Positions 1 to 15,000 are shown, counted from the first letter of the stretch. The stretch is DNA of 26,678 nt from Goniomonas avonlea (GCA_003573635.1 QUTJ01031835.1:1-26678); one strand, 5' to 3'. Numbers and translations are program-made. The notes: a model not told the origin generated them from the letters alone.

Positions 1-1
1 C

Positions 2-40
2 GCCACGCACGCGCTGACGGTCGCGGTCGGTGCCGCGGCC
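2..40 (+). repeat. C-terminal tail of a truncated upstream Ig-like unit
   Basis: Thirteen codons read A-T-H-A-L-T-V-A-V-G-A-A-A. This matches the closing strand of every complete unit (A-T-Q-S-L-T-V-A-V-G-A-A-x). It shows that the array, and the gene, continue beyond the left edge. Confidence 0.93.
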
Positions 41-3000
41 AAGTTGAGCCTGACCAGGGCTGCGGCAGGCGCCACGGGGGGCGTTGCCTGGACGACGCAG
101 CCGCAGGTGACGGTCCAGGATGCGGGTGGCAACACGATGACGACCGATGTGACTACAGTGGTGACGGTGACGGCGAGCGGCGGCAGTGGTGCGATCTCTG
201 GCACAGCGCAGGCTACGGCTCAGTCTGGCATTGCCACTCTGGTGGCTCTCTCGTACAATAAGGCGGAAACTGTGGTGCTCACCTACTCCAAGACTGGCCT
301 GACGTCTGCCACGCAGTCTCTCACGGTGGTAGTGGGCCCAGCTGCCAAGCTAGGAGTCTCTGTTGCCACCGCTGGTGCTGTTCCCAAGGCGGTCTTTTCG
401 ACTCAGCCGTCTCTGCTCGTCCAAGACGCTGGTGGGAACACCGTCACCACCGACTCCACAACCATTGTCACCGTGTCAAGCAGTGGCACTGGCACTTTGT
501 CGGGGACTCTGACGGCCACTGCGGTGGCGGGGGTTGCAACCTTCACCAACCTGCAGACGGACAAGGCCGAGACAATCACGCTCACGTTTGCAAAGACTGG
601 CCTCACATCCGCCACGCAGAGTGGGCTTGTCGTTGCGGTTGGGTCCGCAGTCAAACTTGGCGTCAGCGTCACAGCGGCAGCTGCTACCGGCGGGCTCGCG
701 TTTGGAACGCAGCCCGTCCTTGCTGTGCAAGATGTTGGCGGCAACACCGTGACGACCGATAGCTCCACCACAGTTTCGGTCTGGGTATCAGCGGGCACAG
801 GCACGCTGTCCGGCACGACCGCGGCCACCGCAGCGTCTGGTCTTGCGTCCTTCTCGGGGCTTGTGTATGACAAAGCAGAAACAATGACAATGACGTTCAG
901 CAAGTCGGGGCTCACGTCCGCGACGCAGTCTCTGACGCTCACCGTTGGCGCCGCGGCCAAGCTCTGGGTCAGCGTGAACGCTGCATCCGCAACAGGAGGC
1001 ACCGCCTTCACAACACAGCCCAAAGTGCTGATCCAGGACGCAGGCGGCAACACAGTGTCAACGGACTCGAGCACGATTGTGACCGCCACGGCGCCCGGTG
1101 CCTCAGGGACGCTCTCAGGGACCACGCAGGCCTCCGCCGTGTCGGGAGTCGCCACGTTCTCTGGCCTCACGCACTCCAAGGCGGAAACCATCACTCTCAC
1201 TTTCGCCAAGACCGGGCTCACATCCGCGACGCAATCGCTCGTGGTTTGGGCCGGCACCGCCACCAAGCTGGGAATTGTCGTGAGTGCTGCGACTGGGACT
1301 GGCGGGTCTGCCTTCGCCACCCAGCCGCAGGTCGCGGTGCAGGACGCTGGCGGCAACACCGTCACCACTGACAGCACCACGGTGGTGACCGTCGCCAGAG
1401 CGAGCGGCACGGGCACTCTGTCGGGGACAACACAGGCCTCAGTGTCTCTCGGCATCGCCACCTTCGCCGGCCTCACCTACAGCAAGGTCGAGACCACGTC
1501 GTTCACGTTCAGCTCCGGATCTCTCACGTCCGCGACTCAAAGCAGCATCGTGGTGGCCCTGGGCGCAGCAGCTAAGCTGTCGGTTGCCACAGCCGCCTCA
1601 GGGGCCGCGGGCGGCACGGCGTTCACCACGCAGCCGGGGATCGAGATCCAGGACGCTGGAGGCAACAAGGTGACCACGGACAGCAGCACCATACTGACGG
1701 TTGCGGCGAGCGGTACCGGAACGCTGTCAGGCACGACGACCGCGACTGCCACAGCGGGGCTTGCGACGTTTGCTGGCCTTACCTACGATAAGGCCGAGAC
1801 CGTCCTCCTGACCTTCTCGAAGACTGGCCTGACCCTCGTCACTGCTTCGCTTGTGGTCTCCGCCGGGACTGCCACTAAGCTGGCCCTGACGACAGCAGCG
1901 GCCGGGCTAAGGGGCGGCACAACGTGGACCACGCAACCTGTGGTGGCGGTGCAGGACGTCGCTGGCAACACTGTCACCACCGATTCTTCCACCGTGGTGA
2001 CCCTGACAGAGGATGGCGCAGGCTCCATCACCGGCACGACACAGGTCACTGCCGTCTCGGGTGTCGTCACGTTCACGGGCCTGTCGTTTGACAAAGTGGA
2101 GACAATCGGCACGCTAACCTACCACAAGACTGGTCTGACGTCGGCTACTCAGACTGCCGTTGTTGTCAGTCTTGGAACTGCGTCGAAGCTTACTGTCACC
2201 ACTGCTGCTGCGACGGCGACTGGCGGCACTGCCTTCACAACACAACCAGTGTTGGAGGTGCAGGATCCAGGGAATAACAAGGTCACCACCGACAGCACCA
2301 CTGTTGTCACCGTCGCGGCCACCGCAGGCATGACTGGGACTCTGACGGGGACCACGCAAGTGACGGCTTCCTCGGGCGTCGCAACGTTTTCGGGGTTGAC
2401 CCTGTCCAAGGTTGAAGGGCCCGTGACTCTGACATACTCTGCTGCGTCTCTGACCTCAGCCACCGGGACCATCACGGTCACTCTGGGCTCTGCCAACAAA
2501 CTCACAGTGACGACCGCGGCCACGGGAGCAGCGATTGGCACCGCTTTCGAGACGCAGCCGGTGGTCGAAGTCCAGGATGCAGGGGGGAACAAGAGGTCGA
2601 GCGACACCACAAGTGTGGCGGTCGCGGTGTCGGGAGGAACTGGCGCGTTATCTGGCACTGCAACCGTGGCCGCCTCTGCTGGAGTTGTGACGTACTCTGG
2701 CCTGTCGTACAGCAAGGCCGAGTCTGGTCTTACCCTCTCGTTTACCGCAACTGGCCTCACGACCGCCACCCAGTCGCTCACAGTCACCGCGCTGACAGGC
2801 CAGGCGTTCAAGATTGGGCAGGTGACTGCGGCGTCTGGAGGCACAGGCGGCGTCGCCTTCACGCAGCAGCCAGTGGTTGAGATTCAAGACCGCGCTGGCA
2901 CTAGGGTGACCTCCGACAGCAGCATTGTGACGGTCGCCCTGGTCGCAGGTGTCTCTGGCACTCTCAGCGGCACCCTCACTGCGACCGCCAGCTCGGGCCT

Positions 3001-6000
3001 GGCCACCTTCGCGTCCGTCGCGCACAGCAAGGCCGAGACGATTTCCCTGTACTTTACCGCGTCGCTGCTCAAACCCTACACCATGTCCAGCATCGTGGTC
3101 GCCGTCGGGCCCGCCACCAAGCTCGGGGTCGCTACGCCGGCGGCTGGCGCGACAGGGGGGACCGCCTTCACCACTCAACCTGCAGTCGAGATCCAGGACG
3201 CCGGCGGCAACCGAGTGACTGGCGACACCAGCACCGTCACCGTGGCGGCCAGCGGCTCGACCCTCTCAGGCACCACGCAGATTGCAGCCACTGCAGGCCT
3301 GGCCACGTTCTCTGGCCTCTCCTGCAGCACCATGTCCAGTGGCGTTACGCTCACGTTTTCCAAGTCCGGGCTCACCTCTGCCACCCAAGCCGGGCTGGTG
3401 GTCGCCGTGGGTACGGCCAGCAAGCTCGCCGTGACTCAGAGCGCCGCTTCTGCTACAGGCGGGCTCGCTTTCGCAACCCAGCCGTGGGCGGCAGTGCAGG
3501 ACGCGGGTGGCAACACCGTCACGACAGACTCGACCACTGTGGTCACTCTCGCCAAGTCCGGCGGCACCGGAACTCTGTCGGGCACGACGCAGGCGACTGC
3601 TTCCGCTGGGGTGGCCAAGTTTTCGGGTGTCTCGTACGACAAGGCGGAGACCATCACGCTCACGTTCTCCAAGACAGGCCTGACGTCGGCGTCCCAGGCT
3701 TCGTTCGTCGTTGCGGTCGGCGTCGCTAGCAAACTAGTCGTCACCACCGCTGCCTCCTCCGCCACCGGCGGCTCGGCGTTTGGTGTGCAACCCAAGGTGA
3801 CCATACAAGACGCTGGTGGGAACACGCTCACGACGGACTCGGCGACCTTCGTGACTGTGTCGGCCACGGGGGGTACTGGCACCTTGTCCGGAACAACGAC
3901 AGCCCAAGCCGCCTCTGGCATTGCCTCGTTCGCCGGCCTCACGCACTCGACCGTGGAGACCATCACCCTAATCTACTGGAAAACAGGTCTGACGCACGCC
4001 TCCGAGTCTCTCAGCGTCACGATCGGCGTGGCGAGCCAGCTGGTCGTTAAAACTGCCGCTGCGGGGGCCACCGGCGGTGTGGCGTTTACGACACAGCCCG
4101 CAGTGTGGGTACGGGACGCGGGCGGTAACACCGTCACCGGCGACACCAGCACTGTGACCGCTGCGGTCTCAGGAGGGTCGACGACTCTCTCCGGGACGAC
4201 GCAGGTGGCAGCTGTGGCGGGGGTGGCCACGTTCACCGACTTGCTCTACACGCAGGCCGCGACGGTGACGCTGACGTACTCCAAGACTGGCCTCACCTCT
4301 GCCACCCAGCAGCTCACTGTTTTTGTCGGCCCGGCGACCAAGCTTGCGGTGACGGTGCCCCCTGCCAGCACCGCTGCTGGGACAGCGTTTGGGACGCAGC
4401 CCCAGATCACAGTCCAGGACGCAGGCGGCAACACGGTCACCTCGGACAGCACCACAATTGTGACAGTGTCGAGCGGAGGCACCGGCACGCTGTCCGGGCC
4501 GTTGACCGCCACGGCTAGCGGAGGCGTAGCGAGCTTCACGGGGTTGATCTACAGCAAGGCGGAGACAGTCACCCTCACTTTCGCCAAGACAGGCCTAACG
4601 TCAGCCTCCCAGTCGGTCGCTGTTGCGCTAGGGACCGCTGCAGCGCTGGCCGTGGACACAGCAGCAGCAGGGGCCACTGGCGGGGTCGCGTTCACGACTC
4701 AGCCCAAGGTCACCGTGAAGGACGCGGGCGGCAACACAGTGACGACAGACACCACAACGCTGGTGACTGTGACTGCGAGTGGCGCAGGGTCCCTCTCCGG
4801 CACGACCCAAATTCAGGCGGCGAGTGGGGTGTGCACGTTTACCAACCTCAAGTACGACTTGGCTGCCGCGATCACCCTCACATTCTCGAAAAGCGGCCTC
4901 ACGGCCGTCACGATGGCGCTGACTGTGGCTGTTGGCGCAGCCAGCAAGCTCATGATCCAAACCCCTGCCGCAGGAGCAGCCGGCGGCGCTGCCTGGACCA
5001 CACAGCCTAAGGTCTCCATCCAAGACGCCGGTGGCAACACGCTGACCTCGGATACCACGGTGGTCACCGTGACCGTGACTGGCACTGGGACCCTCTCTGG
5101 GACCAACACGGCCACCGCGGTGGCGGGCGTTGCTAGCTTCGCCGGCCTGTCCTACAGCAAGGCTGAGGCCGTGTCCGTGACGTTCACCAAGACAGGCCTC
5201 TCCTCCGCCGCACAAACGCTCACCGTGGCCGTTGGGACCGCCTCCAAGCTCGTGGTCACGACTGCAGCGGCGGGCGCGTTGGGCGGAGCCGCCTTCACAA
5301 CGCAGCCTGTGGTCGCCGTCCAGGACGTGGGCGGGAACACGGTGACGTCTGACAGCTTCTCCATCGTCACGCTGGCGGCCAGCGGGGGTACGGGAACGCT
5401 TTCTGGCACAACAGTGGCCACGGCGGTGCTCGGCGTGGCGTCCTTTTCCGGCCTGTGGTACAACAAGGTGGAAACGGTCACCCTCACCTACTCGAGGTCC
5501 GGCCTCACCTCCGCGACGTCGTCGCTGGCTATCGCCCTCGGTGCCGGGGCGAAGTTGGGCGTGCTCACGCCTGCAGGCAGCGCTGTGCAGACCTCTGTCT
5601 TTGGCACGCAGCCAGCCGTGGGGGTCCAAGACGCCGGTGGAAACACGGTCACGACCGACTCTGGCACCATTGTCACTGTGTCTGCCGGCGGCAGCGGCTC
5701 GCTGTCCGGTACCACAACTGCGACCGCAAGCAGCGGAATAGCGACCTTCACGGGCCTGACGTACAGCAAGGCTGAAACGGTGACGCTGACCTTCAGCAAG
5801 ACAGGGCTCACCTCGGCCACGCAGTCTCTCCTTGTCACACTGGCATCAGGTCAGGCTGCCAAGCTGGCCAGCTCGGTCACCGCTGCCTCGGCCACCGGCG
5901 GCTCCGTGTTCGGCTTTCAACCCAAGATTGCAATCCAGGACGCGGCGGGGGCCACAGTGGCGAGTGACCACACGACAGTGGTGACCGTGTCGGCCAGCGG

Positions 6001-9000
6001 GACCGGGGCGCTCATGGGCACGACGGTGGCCACCGCGGCCTCCGGACTTGCCACGTTCGCTGGCCTCAGCTACACGAGCGCGGAGGCGATCACCCTCACC
6101 TTCACGGCCTCCATGCTTACAACGGTCACGCAGTCTCTCACCGTGTCAGTGGGTACGGCCACCAAGCTTGCCGTGACGGTCACTGCCGCTGGCGCCCTGG
6201 GCGGCGCGACTTGGACTACGCAGCCCAAGGTGGCGATTCAAGACGCTGGTGGAAACACCGTGACGTCGGACACGTCGACGGTGACCCTAGCGGCCTCAGG
6301 GGGAACCGGCACCCTGTCTGGCACCACAACCGTGGCTGCTGTTACGGGTGTCGCCACCTTCGCCGGACTCTCGTACAACCTGGTCGAAACCATCACGCTC
6401 TCGTTCACCAAGGCTGGGCTTACGGCGACTTCCCAGACCCTGGACGTGACGCTGGGCGCCGCGACGCACCTTGGGTTGCTAACCTCAGCAGCCACGGCGA
6501 CCGCCACCACAGCCTTTGCCACGCAGCCAGTCGTCCTGGTGCGGGCGATAGGCGGGACCACAGTCTCCACCGACAGCACCACCATTGTGACGGTTGCGGC
6601 CTCGGGAGGGACGGGCACGCTGTCAGGTACGACGCAAGTGACTGCTGTGTCCGGCAAGGTCACCTTCGCCGGCCTGTCGTACGACAAAGCGGAAACCATC
6701 ACCCTCACCTTCTCCCACTCTGGTCTGACCGCTGTGACCCAGTCGCTGACAGTGGCCGTCGGGGCCGCGTCGAAACTGATCATCAAGACGAGCGCCGCTG
6801 CGGCGACGGGGGGCACAGCGTTCGCCACGCAGCCAGCGCTGCAGGTCCAGGACGCCGGCTCTAACATCCTGACCACAGACTCGACCACGATCGTCACTGT
6901 GGCAGCCTCTGGAGGCTCGGGCGCGCTGTCGGGAACCCTAACAGCAACCTGCGCGTCGGGTGTCGCGACTTTTGCGGGTGTGGCGTACAGCAAAGCTGAG
7001 ACCGTCACCCTCACTTACTCCAAGACCGGTCTGACGTCAGCCACGCAGGCGCTCACCGTGGCGACTGGGGCGGTGAGCAAGCTCGCCGTCACCACTGCCG
7101 CGGCCGGCGCCATGCCTGGCACTGCCTTCACGACACAGCCCGTCGTCACCGTCCAAGATGCGGGCGGCAACACAGTCAGCTCGGACAGCAACACGGTCGT
7201 GACAGTTGCGGCGAGCGGGGCGGGGACTCTCTCTGGGAGGCTGACGGCCACTGCTGCCTCGGGCGTCGCAACCTTCACTGGCCTCTGGTACAGCACAGCT
7301 GAGACCGTCACCCTCACCTTTTCCAAGACTGGGCTCACCTCGGCCACACAGTCGCTGACGGTGGCTGTGGGCGCCGCAGCGAAGCTGGTGCTGGTCACGC
7401 CGATGTCAGGCGCTGTGGGCGGGTCTGCCGCCACTACGCAGCCCAAGGTCCAGGTGCAAGACGCTGGAGGCAATTTGTTGAGCGCCGACAGCAGCACGAT
7501 TGTCACTGTCGCTGCGAGCGGGGGCACGGGCACGCTGGCCACGACGCTCACTGCGACTGCTGTGTCTGGGGTCGCGACGTTCTCCTCGTTGCATTATAAC
7601 AAGGCAGAGACGGTCACCCTCACGTTCTCAAAGTCTGGGATGACGTCTGCGACGCAAATGCTGGCTGTTACGGTTGGTGCTGCTTCCAAGTGGACCATCA
7701 CGACAGAGGCCGCCTCCGCGGTGCTTGCTGTTAACTTCGGAACGCAACCCACCGTAGCCGTGCAGGACCCCGGCGGCAACACAGTCGTCACGGACAGCAC
7801 AACCCGCGTCAGTCTCTCAGCTTCTGGCGGTGGCACGCTCTCGGGCACCACGCAGCTCGCAGTCTCGCAGGGCGTGGCCTCGTTCACAGGGCTGCAGTAC
7901 TCGACTGCCGCGACAATTGTCCTGACGTTCGCCTCCTCTGGCCTCACCTCGGCCACGCAGTCGCTCAAGGTGACGGCGGCAACGGGCACCTCGTCCAAGC
8001 TCGCACTTCTCGCATACGCGTCGTCGGCTCGGGGAGGTTCTGTCATCGACGTCCAGCCGCAGGTCATCGTCCAAGACGTGGCGGGCACGACGATGATGTC
8101 GGACACCTCTATCGTGACCGTGGCCATGAGTGGCGGCACTGGCAGTTTAACGGGCACCACCCAGGCGACAGCTGTGTCTGGGGTGGCCAAGTTCTCCTCG
8201 ATTGTCTACAGCAAGGCCGAAACAATCACCCTTACCTTCACCTCCAGCGGCCTGGTGTCAGTTTCGCAGTCCCTTGTCGTCAGTGTCGGTGCAGCCACCA
8301 AGCTGGTAGTGACAACGGCGGCGGCTGGCGCGGTTGGCGGAGCTGCCTTCACTACGCAGCCCGTCGTGGCGGTGCAGGACGCGGGCGGCAACGCGGTCAC
8401 GACAGACTCGAGCGTCGTTGTCACGGTGTCCGCGAGTGGGGCCGGGGTGCTGTCAGGCACCCTTACTGCCGCTGCCGTCGGCGGTGTCGCGACGTTCTCT
8501 GACCTCAAGTACAGCACGGCGTTGACGATCGCTCTCACCTTTGCCAAGACCGGGCTGAGCTCTGCCACGCAGAACAGCTTGGCTGTGGCTGTGGGTGGCG
8601 CGTCGCGGCTCGGCACACACACTGCCGCGGCGGGGGCCACGGGGGGCACGGCCTTCACCACGCAGCCTCGCGTGTACATCCAGGACGCGGGCGGCAATAC
8701 CGTCACGGGAGACACAACGACTGTCGTGACGGTTGTGGCCAGTGGGGGCAGCGGGACTCTCTCAGGCACAACGCAGGCGACGGCTGCCTCTGGCGTGGCC
8801 ACGTTCACGGGTCTGTCCTACTCCGCCCTGGGCACCATCACCCTCACGTTTTCCACCACCACCGGCCTGGTTTTGCTGACGCAGTCTCTTTTGGTGACGC
8901 TCGGCTCGGCCAAGGCTGTCTGGGTCAGGACCCCTGCCGCTGGCGCTGCGGGGGGGACTGCCTTCACCACTCAGCCCGTGGTCACAGTGGTCGACAACGG

Positions 9001-12000
9001 CGGCAACACGCTCACCACCGACTCCTCCACCGTCATAACGGTCGCTGCCTCGGGCGGCACCGGCACCCTGTCAGGCAACACGCAGGCCACAGTTGGTCTT
9101 GGCGTTGCTACCTTCTCTGGGCTAACTTACAGCAAGGCCGAAACAGTGACGCTGACCTTCAGCAAGTCAAGCCTGACCTCTGGTACCCAGACCCTAGCTG
9201 TGGTTGTTGGCACCGCCACCAAGCTGGCAACGCTGACGACGGCTTCAGGAGCCAAGGGCGGCACGATCTTCACGACGCAGCCGGTTGTCACTGTACAGGA
9301 TGTGGGCGGCAACGTTGTGCCCACAAGCAGCACAGTCGTCACCGTGGCTGGCGGGACAGGGACCCTGTCTGGCTCAACCCAAGCATCGACTGCTGCAGGC
9401 GTGGCAACTTTTGTGGGGCTGGCATACAGCAAAAACGAGGTCCTGACTCTCGCATTCACTTCTGCGGGTCTCACGCAGGTCACGCAATCAGTCACAGTGG
9501 CGTTGGGATCTGCCGCAAAACTTGGCATAGACACCGCAGCCGTGGGTGCCACCGGTGGCGTGGCTTTCACCACACAGCCGAAGATCACGGTGCAGGACGC
9601 GGGTGGCAACACACTCACAACAGACAGCACAACGTCTGTGACCGTGGCCGCCAGCGGGGGCAAGGGCGCCCTGTCTGGCACAACTGTCGCGTCCGCCTCA
9701 GCGGGTTTGTGCACCTTCTCCGGTCTCAGCTACGCGGTGGCTGAGACTATTACGCTCACGTTCATGAAGTCAGACCTCGCGCCGGTCACCCAGTCTCTGA
9801 CGGTGACGGTCGGAGCAGCAGCCAAGCTCGCTGTTGTCACTGCTGCCTGGTCGGCCGCGGGCGGTGCAGTGTTTGCCGTGCAGCCGGTGCTGGCAGTCCA
9901 GGACGCGGGCGGCAACACGGTGACATCGGACGGCGGAATTGTGAGCGTGGCCGCCAGCGGGGTCAGCGGCACTCTGTCAGGCAACGCGCAGGCAACGGCC
10001 TCTCAGGGCCTGGCCCCGTTCTCTGGGCTGTCTTTCACCACTGCTGGAACGGTCACGCTCACCTACACCAGGTCAGGGCTCACGTCAGCGACCCAGACCT
10101 TGACAGTGACCGTCGGGTCCGCAGCGAAGCTCGGCGTCGCGACCTCCGCTGCCTCAGCGATCCCTGGACTAGCCTTCGGGACGCAGCCTGTCACGGCGGT
10201 CCAGGACGCTGGCGGCAACACTGTCACCAGTGATAGCGCGACGGTGGTGACGGTTGCGGCGAGCGGCGGCGGCGGTACACTGTCAGGCACGACCCAGGCC
10301 ACGGCTGCCTCAGGCCTCGCTGCGTTCACTGGGCTGTCGTATAACCAGGTCGCCACCCTTACGCTCACTTTCACCGCGTCTGGGTTGACTTCGACAACCC
10401 AGACGTCGTTCGGTGTAGCGCTCGGCGCCGCAGCCAAACTCGGGACAAACACAGCTGCGTCGCTGCCGACAGCAGGAAGCCCGTTTGGGGTGCAACCGAA
10501 GGTGTCGGTGCAGGACGCAGGGGGCAACACGCTCACCGGTGACACGACGACGATTGTGACTGTGTCTGCCTCGGGAGGCACCGGGACCCTCTCGGGGTCC
10601 ACCGTCGCCACGGCGCAATCTGGCGTTGCAACCTTCGTTGGGCTGGCGTATGACAAGCCCGAGACCATCACACTGACCTTTTCGAAGCTTGGCATCACCT
10701 CCCTGACCCAGCCGCTCACGGTCGCGGTCGGTTCTGCGGCACAGCTCGTGATTGCCACGCCTGCAGCGGGCGCCACGGGAGGGTCAGCCTTCTCAACACA
10801 GCCCAGAGTGACTATCAACGACGCTGGGGGCAACGTCGTCACCACTGACACCTCCGAGGTCACAGCGTCTGCTGATGGCTCTGGTGCGCTCTCTGGCACC
10901 ACCAAGGTCTCTGCGGTGGCAGGAGTGGCCACGTTCTCGGGCCTCCAGTACAGCACTGCGCTCAGCGTGACGCTGACCTTCAGCAGGACCGGCCTCACGT
11001 CAACCACGCAGCCGCTGACAGTCGCAGCCGGGCCTGGCACACAGCTGCTCGTGCAGACCTCCGCAGCCTCCGCGTTCGGCGGCCTGGCGTTCGGGGCGCA
11101 GCCAGTCATCGCAGTCAAAGACGCCGGTGGCAACATCGCCGTGTCCGACAGCCAGGCTGTGGTCACCGTCGCGGCCACGGGAGGCACCGGCGTGCTCTCC
11201 GGCACAACGCAGGCGTCCGCAGCCGCTGGCTTGGTCGCGTTCGTCGGGCTGCGGTACGACAAGGCGGAGACCATCTCCCTGGCCTTCACAGCGACAGGCC
11301 TCACGTCAGTCACCCAAACTGGCCTCACAGTGGCTGTAGGCGCTGCCGCGCGTCTGGGCGTGTCCACCGCAGCGGCCGGTGCTTCCGGCGGGACGGTGTT
11401 CACGACGATGCCAGTCATTGCGGTGCAGGACGCGGGTGGCAACACTGTCACGTCCGATTCCACCACCCGGGCGACGCTAGCTGTCACCGGCGGCACTGGG
11501 ACGCTCTCGGGCACCACCGAGGTTGTTGCGTCGAGTGGGCTCTGCTCTTTCTCAGGCATCCACTACAACAAGGCCGAAACGATCACCTTGGTGTTCTCCA
11601 AGCAGGGTTTGATTTCAGCCAGCCAGACGCTGATCGTCGCCGTGGGCACCAAGTCCAAGCTCGTGGTGGTCACCGCTGCCGCTGGCGCTACTGCCGGCAC
11701 TCCCTTTGCCACGCAGGCCAGGATCGCCGTTCAGGACCCAGGCGGCAATTGGGTTACGAGCGACAGCACAACTGTTGTGACAGTGTCCGAGGACGGCGCT
11801 GGAGCTCTGTCGGGCTCGACCCAAGCCACTGCGTCCCAGGGAGTCGCGGCGTTCTCAGGCATCTCGTATGACAAGGTCAACTCCGGCGTAACCTTCACGT
11901 ACTCGTCGGCCGGCTTGACGTCCGCGACTCATACGCTCGATATTTTGCTCGGAGCCGCGACCAAGCTCGCGGTTACAACCAGCGCTGGGACATCGTCCGC

Positions 12001-15000
12001 AACGGGTGGACTGGCCTTGGTGCCTCAGCCTGCGGTGGCAGTGCAGGACGCGGGCGGCAACACGGTGACCACCGACGGGGTCTCAGTTGTCACTGTGGCA
12101 AGCAGCGGCGCTGGCACTCTCTCGGGCACCACCACGTCCACTGTGGCTTCTGGCGTCGCCACTTTCTCCGGCGTGGCTTACAGCCTGGCCGCCACAATCA
12201 CGCTAACCTTCTCCAGGACAGGCCTGACGTCGGCTACTCAATCGGTGACTGTCGCTGTCGGTGTTGCTGCGCGGCTCTCGCTCAAGACGCTCGCTGGGTC
12301 GGCTGTGGTCGGCTCCGCGTTTGGAGTTCAACCGCAGGTGAACGTGCAGGACGCGGGAGGCAACACTCTGTCTGGTGACGGCTCGACAATCGTGACGCTG
12401 TCAGTAAGTGGAGGCACCGGGACCTTGACAGGGACCACCCAGGTGTCCGCCTCAGCTGGTGTCGTGTCGTATGCTGGCGTGTCCTACTCCGTGGCTGAAA
12501 CTGTGACGCTTACCTTCTCCAAGTCGGGGCTCACGTCTGGGAGCCAGTCCCTCAAAGTGAGTGCTGCCACCGGAGACGCCTACAAGCTGTCCACCAAAGT
12601 CACTGCCTCCGGCGCCAAAGGAGGCTCGGTGTTCACCACCCAGCCCCAGATCTACGTTTTCGACGCTGCGGACAGTCCTGTCACGTCCGACAGCACCACG
12701 ATTGTAACGCTGTCTGCGAGTGGCACTGGCTCGCTGTCGGGCAACACCACTGCCACCGCGGTGGCTGGCGTGGCGACCTTCGCTGGGTTGGTGTACGACA
12801 AGGCCGAGACTGTCACCCTCACCTTTTCCGCGTCGCTGCTTACGTCGACGACGCAGTCTGTGACGGTCGCACTTGGGTCTGCTTCTCGCCTTGTCATCAC
12901 CACCGCGGCCTCGGGGGCGACTGGAGGGACAGCGATGACGACGCAGCCCAAGGTTGCGGTGAGTGATGCAGGGGGTAACACGCTCACCACCGACAGCAGC
13001 ACCATCGTCACCGTGGCAGCGAGCGGGGGCACGGGCAGTTTGACTGGCGCCACAACTGCCATTGCCACCTCTGGCGTTGCCAGCTTTGCGAGTCTGATCT
13101 ACGACAAGGCGGAGACCATTTCGCTCACCTTCACCAAAACTGGGCTCACGCTCACCAACCAGACACTGACCGTGAGTGTTGGGGCCGTGGCCAAGCTGAT
13201 CCAGACCACCGTCGCTGCCTCTGCTTTTGGCGGAGCAGCGTTCGGCATCCAGCCTGTGATTGCGGTTCAGGACGCCGGCGGTAACGCTGTGACCTCAGAC
13301 AGCACCACTGTCATCACGGTCGCAGCCAGCGGTGGCTCGGGTGTGCTCTCCGGCAGCACTCAGGCCACAGCTGTTGCTGGAGTTGCAACGTTCACAGGCC
13401 TGGCGTACACCATCGCTGAGACCATCACGCTGACCTTCAGCAAGACAGGGACGACGTCTGCGACCCAGTCGCTCACCGTCGGCATGGGCGCGGCGTCCAA
13501 ACTGACGCTCACCACCGCTGCCGCTGGCGCCTTGGGAGGCTCGGTGTTCTCGACGCAGCCCAGAGTGACTGTGCAGGACGCTGGTGGCAACACCATCACC
13601 ACGGACACCACCACCGTGGTCACTGTCACGTCCTCGGGCGGCTCCGGCGCGCTCTCTGGCACCACGCAGGCGACAGCGGCCGCGGGCGTGGCTGCGTTTG
13701 CCGGGGTGGTGTACAGCAAGGCGGAGACGGTGACCCTCACGTACGGCAAGGCGGGCCTCGCGTCTGTCACGCAGCCGTTGTCCATCGCTGTCGGCACGGC
13801 GGTCAAGCTGGGTGTGGCAACTGCTGCGGCTGGAGCCGCGGGCGGGGCGTTGTTCACCACCGCACCCAAGGTTGTGGTGCAAGACTCGGGCGGGAACACT
13901 GTCACGAGCGACAGTAGCTCAGTGGTCACTCTGGCTGCGAGTGGCGGCTCCGGGACGCTGTCCGGAACCACACAGGCCACTGCGATCGCAGGAATCGCCT
14001 GGTTCTCTGCTCTGACGTACACCAAGGCAGAGGCGATCACTCTCACATATTCCAGGACTGGGCTTGCGTCCGCCACCCAGGCCCTCACTGTGACCGTTGG
14101 CACAGCTTCACAGCTCGGTGTCTCGACGGCTGCCTCCTCTGCTGTGGGAGGCGCAGTGTTCGGGACCCAGCCTGTCGCGATGGTGCAGGACGCTGGGGGC
14201 AATGTGGTGACCACAGACAGTACCACGGTCGTCACTGTTGCGGCAAGCGGGGGCTCGGGCACCCTGTCGGGAACCACACAGATGCAGTGCACCTCTGGTC
14301 TCGCGGCCTTCGCCGGGCTGGTGTACACTACCGCGCAGACCATCACCCTCACCTTTTCCAAGTCGGGCCTGCGCTCTGGGACCCAGTCTCTCACCGTTGG
14401 CCTCGGCCCTGCTGCCAAGCTGGCCGTCAGCACTGCGGCCTCGGGCGCTACTGGAGGGCGGGCCTTCAGTGCCCAGCCTGTGGTGCTGGTGCAGGACGTG
14501 GGTGGCAACACTGTGACCACGAGCGCGGCTGTCGTCACTGCTGCAGCCAGCGGTGGCACTGTCACGCTGCAGGGCACCAAGACGGCAACTGCTGAGTCGG
14601 GCGTGGCTACCTTCTCCAATCTGTACTACGACAAGCCTGAGACCGTCACGCTGACATTCTCGGGGTCGTCGCTCACGTCCACGACGCAGTCTCTGACCGT
14701 GTCCCTCGGCCCTGCGGCGCAGCTAGGGTCCGTGACCGCCTCCGCGTCTGCTTTCGCTGGTGTTGCGTTCCAGACTCAGCCCATCATTGCAGTGCAGGAC
14801 GCGGGCAAGAACACAGTCACCAGCGACAGCGCCTCGATGATCACGGTCACGTCGGCTGGGACAGGCAGTCTGTCGGGCGTCACCACTGTGCAGGCGTCTG
14901 TGGGCGTGGCGGCGTTCACCAACATCGCGTACTCCAAGGCGGAAACTGTGACGCTGACCTTCTCGGCGACGGGCCTCACCTCCGTCGACCAAGCAAACGT

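Noticed and set aside
44-46. TTG as the translation start of the giant frame
   Set aside because: The frame is open upstream to base 2 and encodes the end of another repeat unit; TTG is the Leu of the conserved K-L pair.
6211-6864. Plus-strand open frames in the other two frames
   Set aside because: They overlap the strongly conserved repeat frame, are rich in Arg and His as expected of frame-shifted GC-rich sequence, and show no conserved domain.
10063-11559. Long reverse-strand open frame (498 codons), and similar ones such as 13360-14619 and 4628-5629
   Set aside because: They are antisense shadows of the repeats. Their translations repeat with the same period of about 102 residues (for example V-L-P-P-A-S-C-T-A, the reverse of the D-A-G-G-N-T region). 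They exist because the sense strand seldom uses codons that read as stops in the antisense frames.
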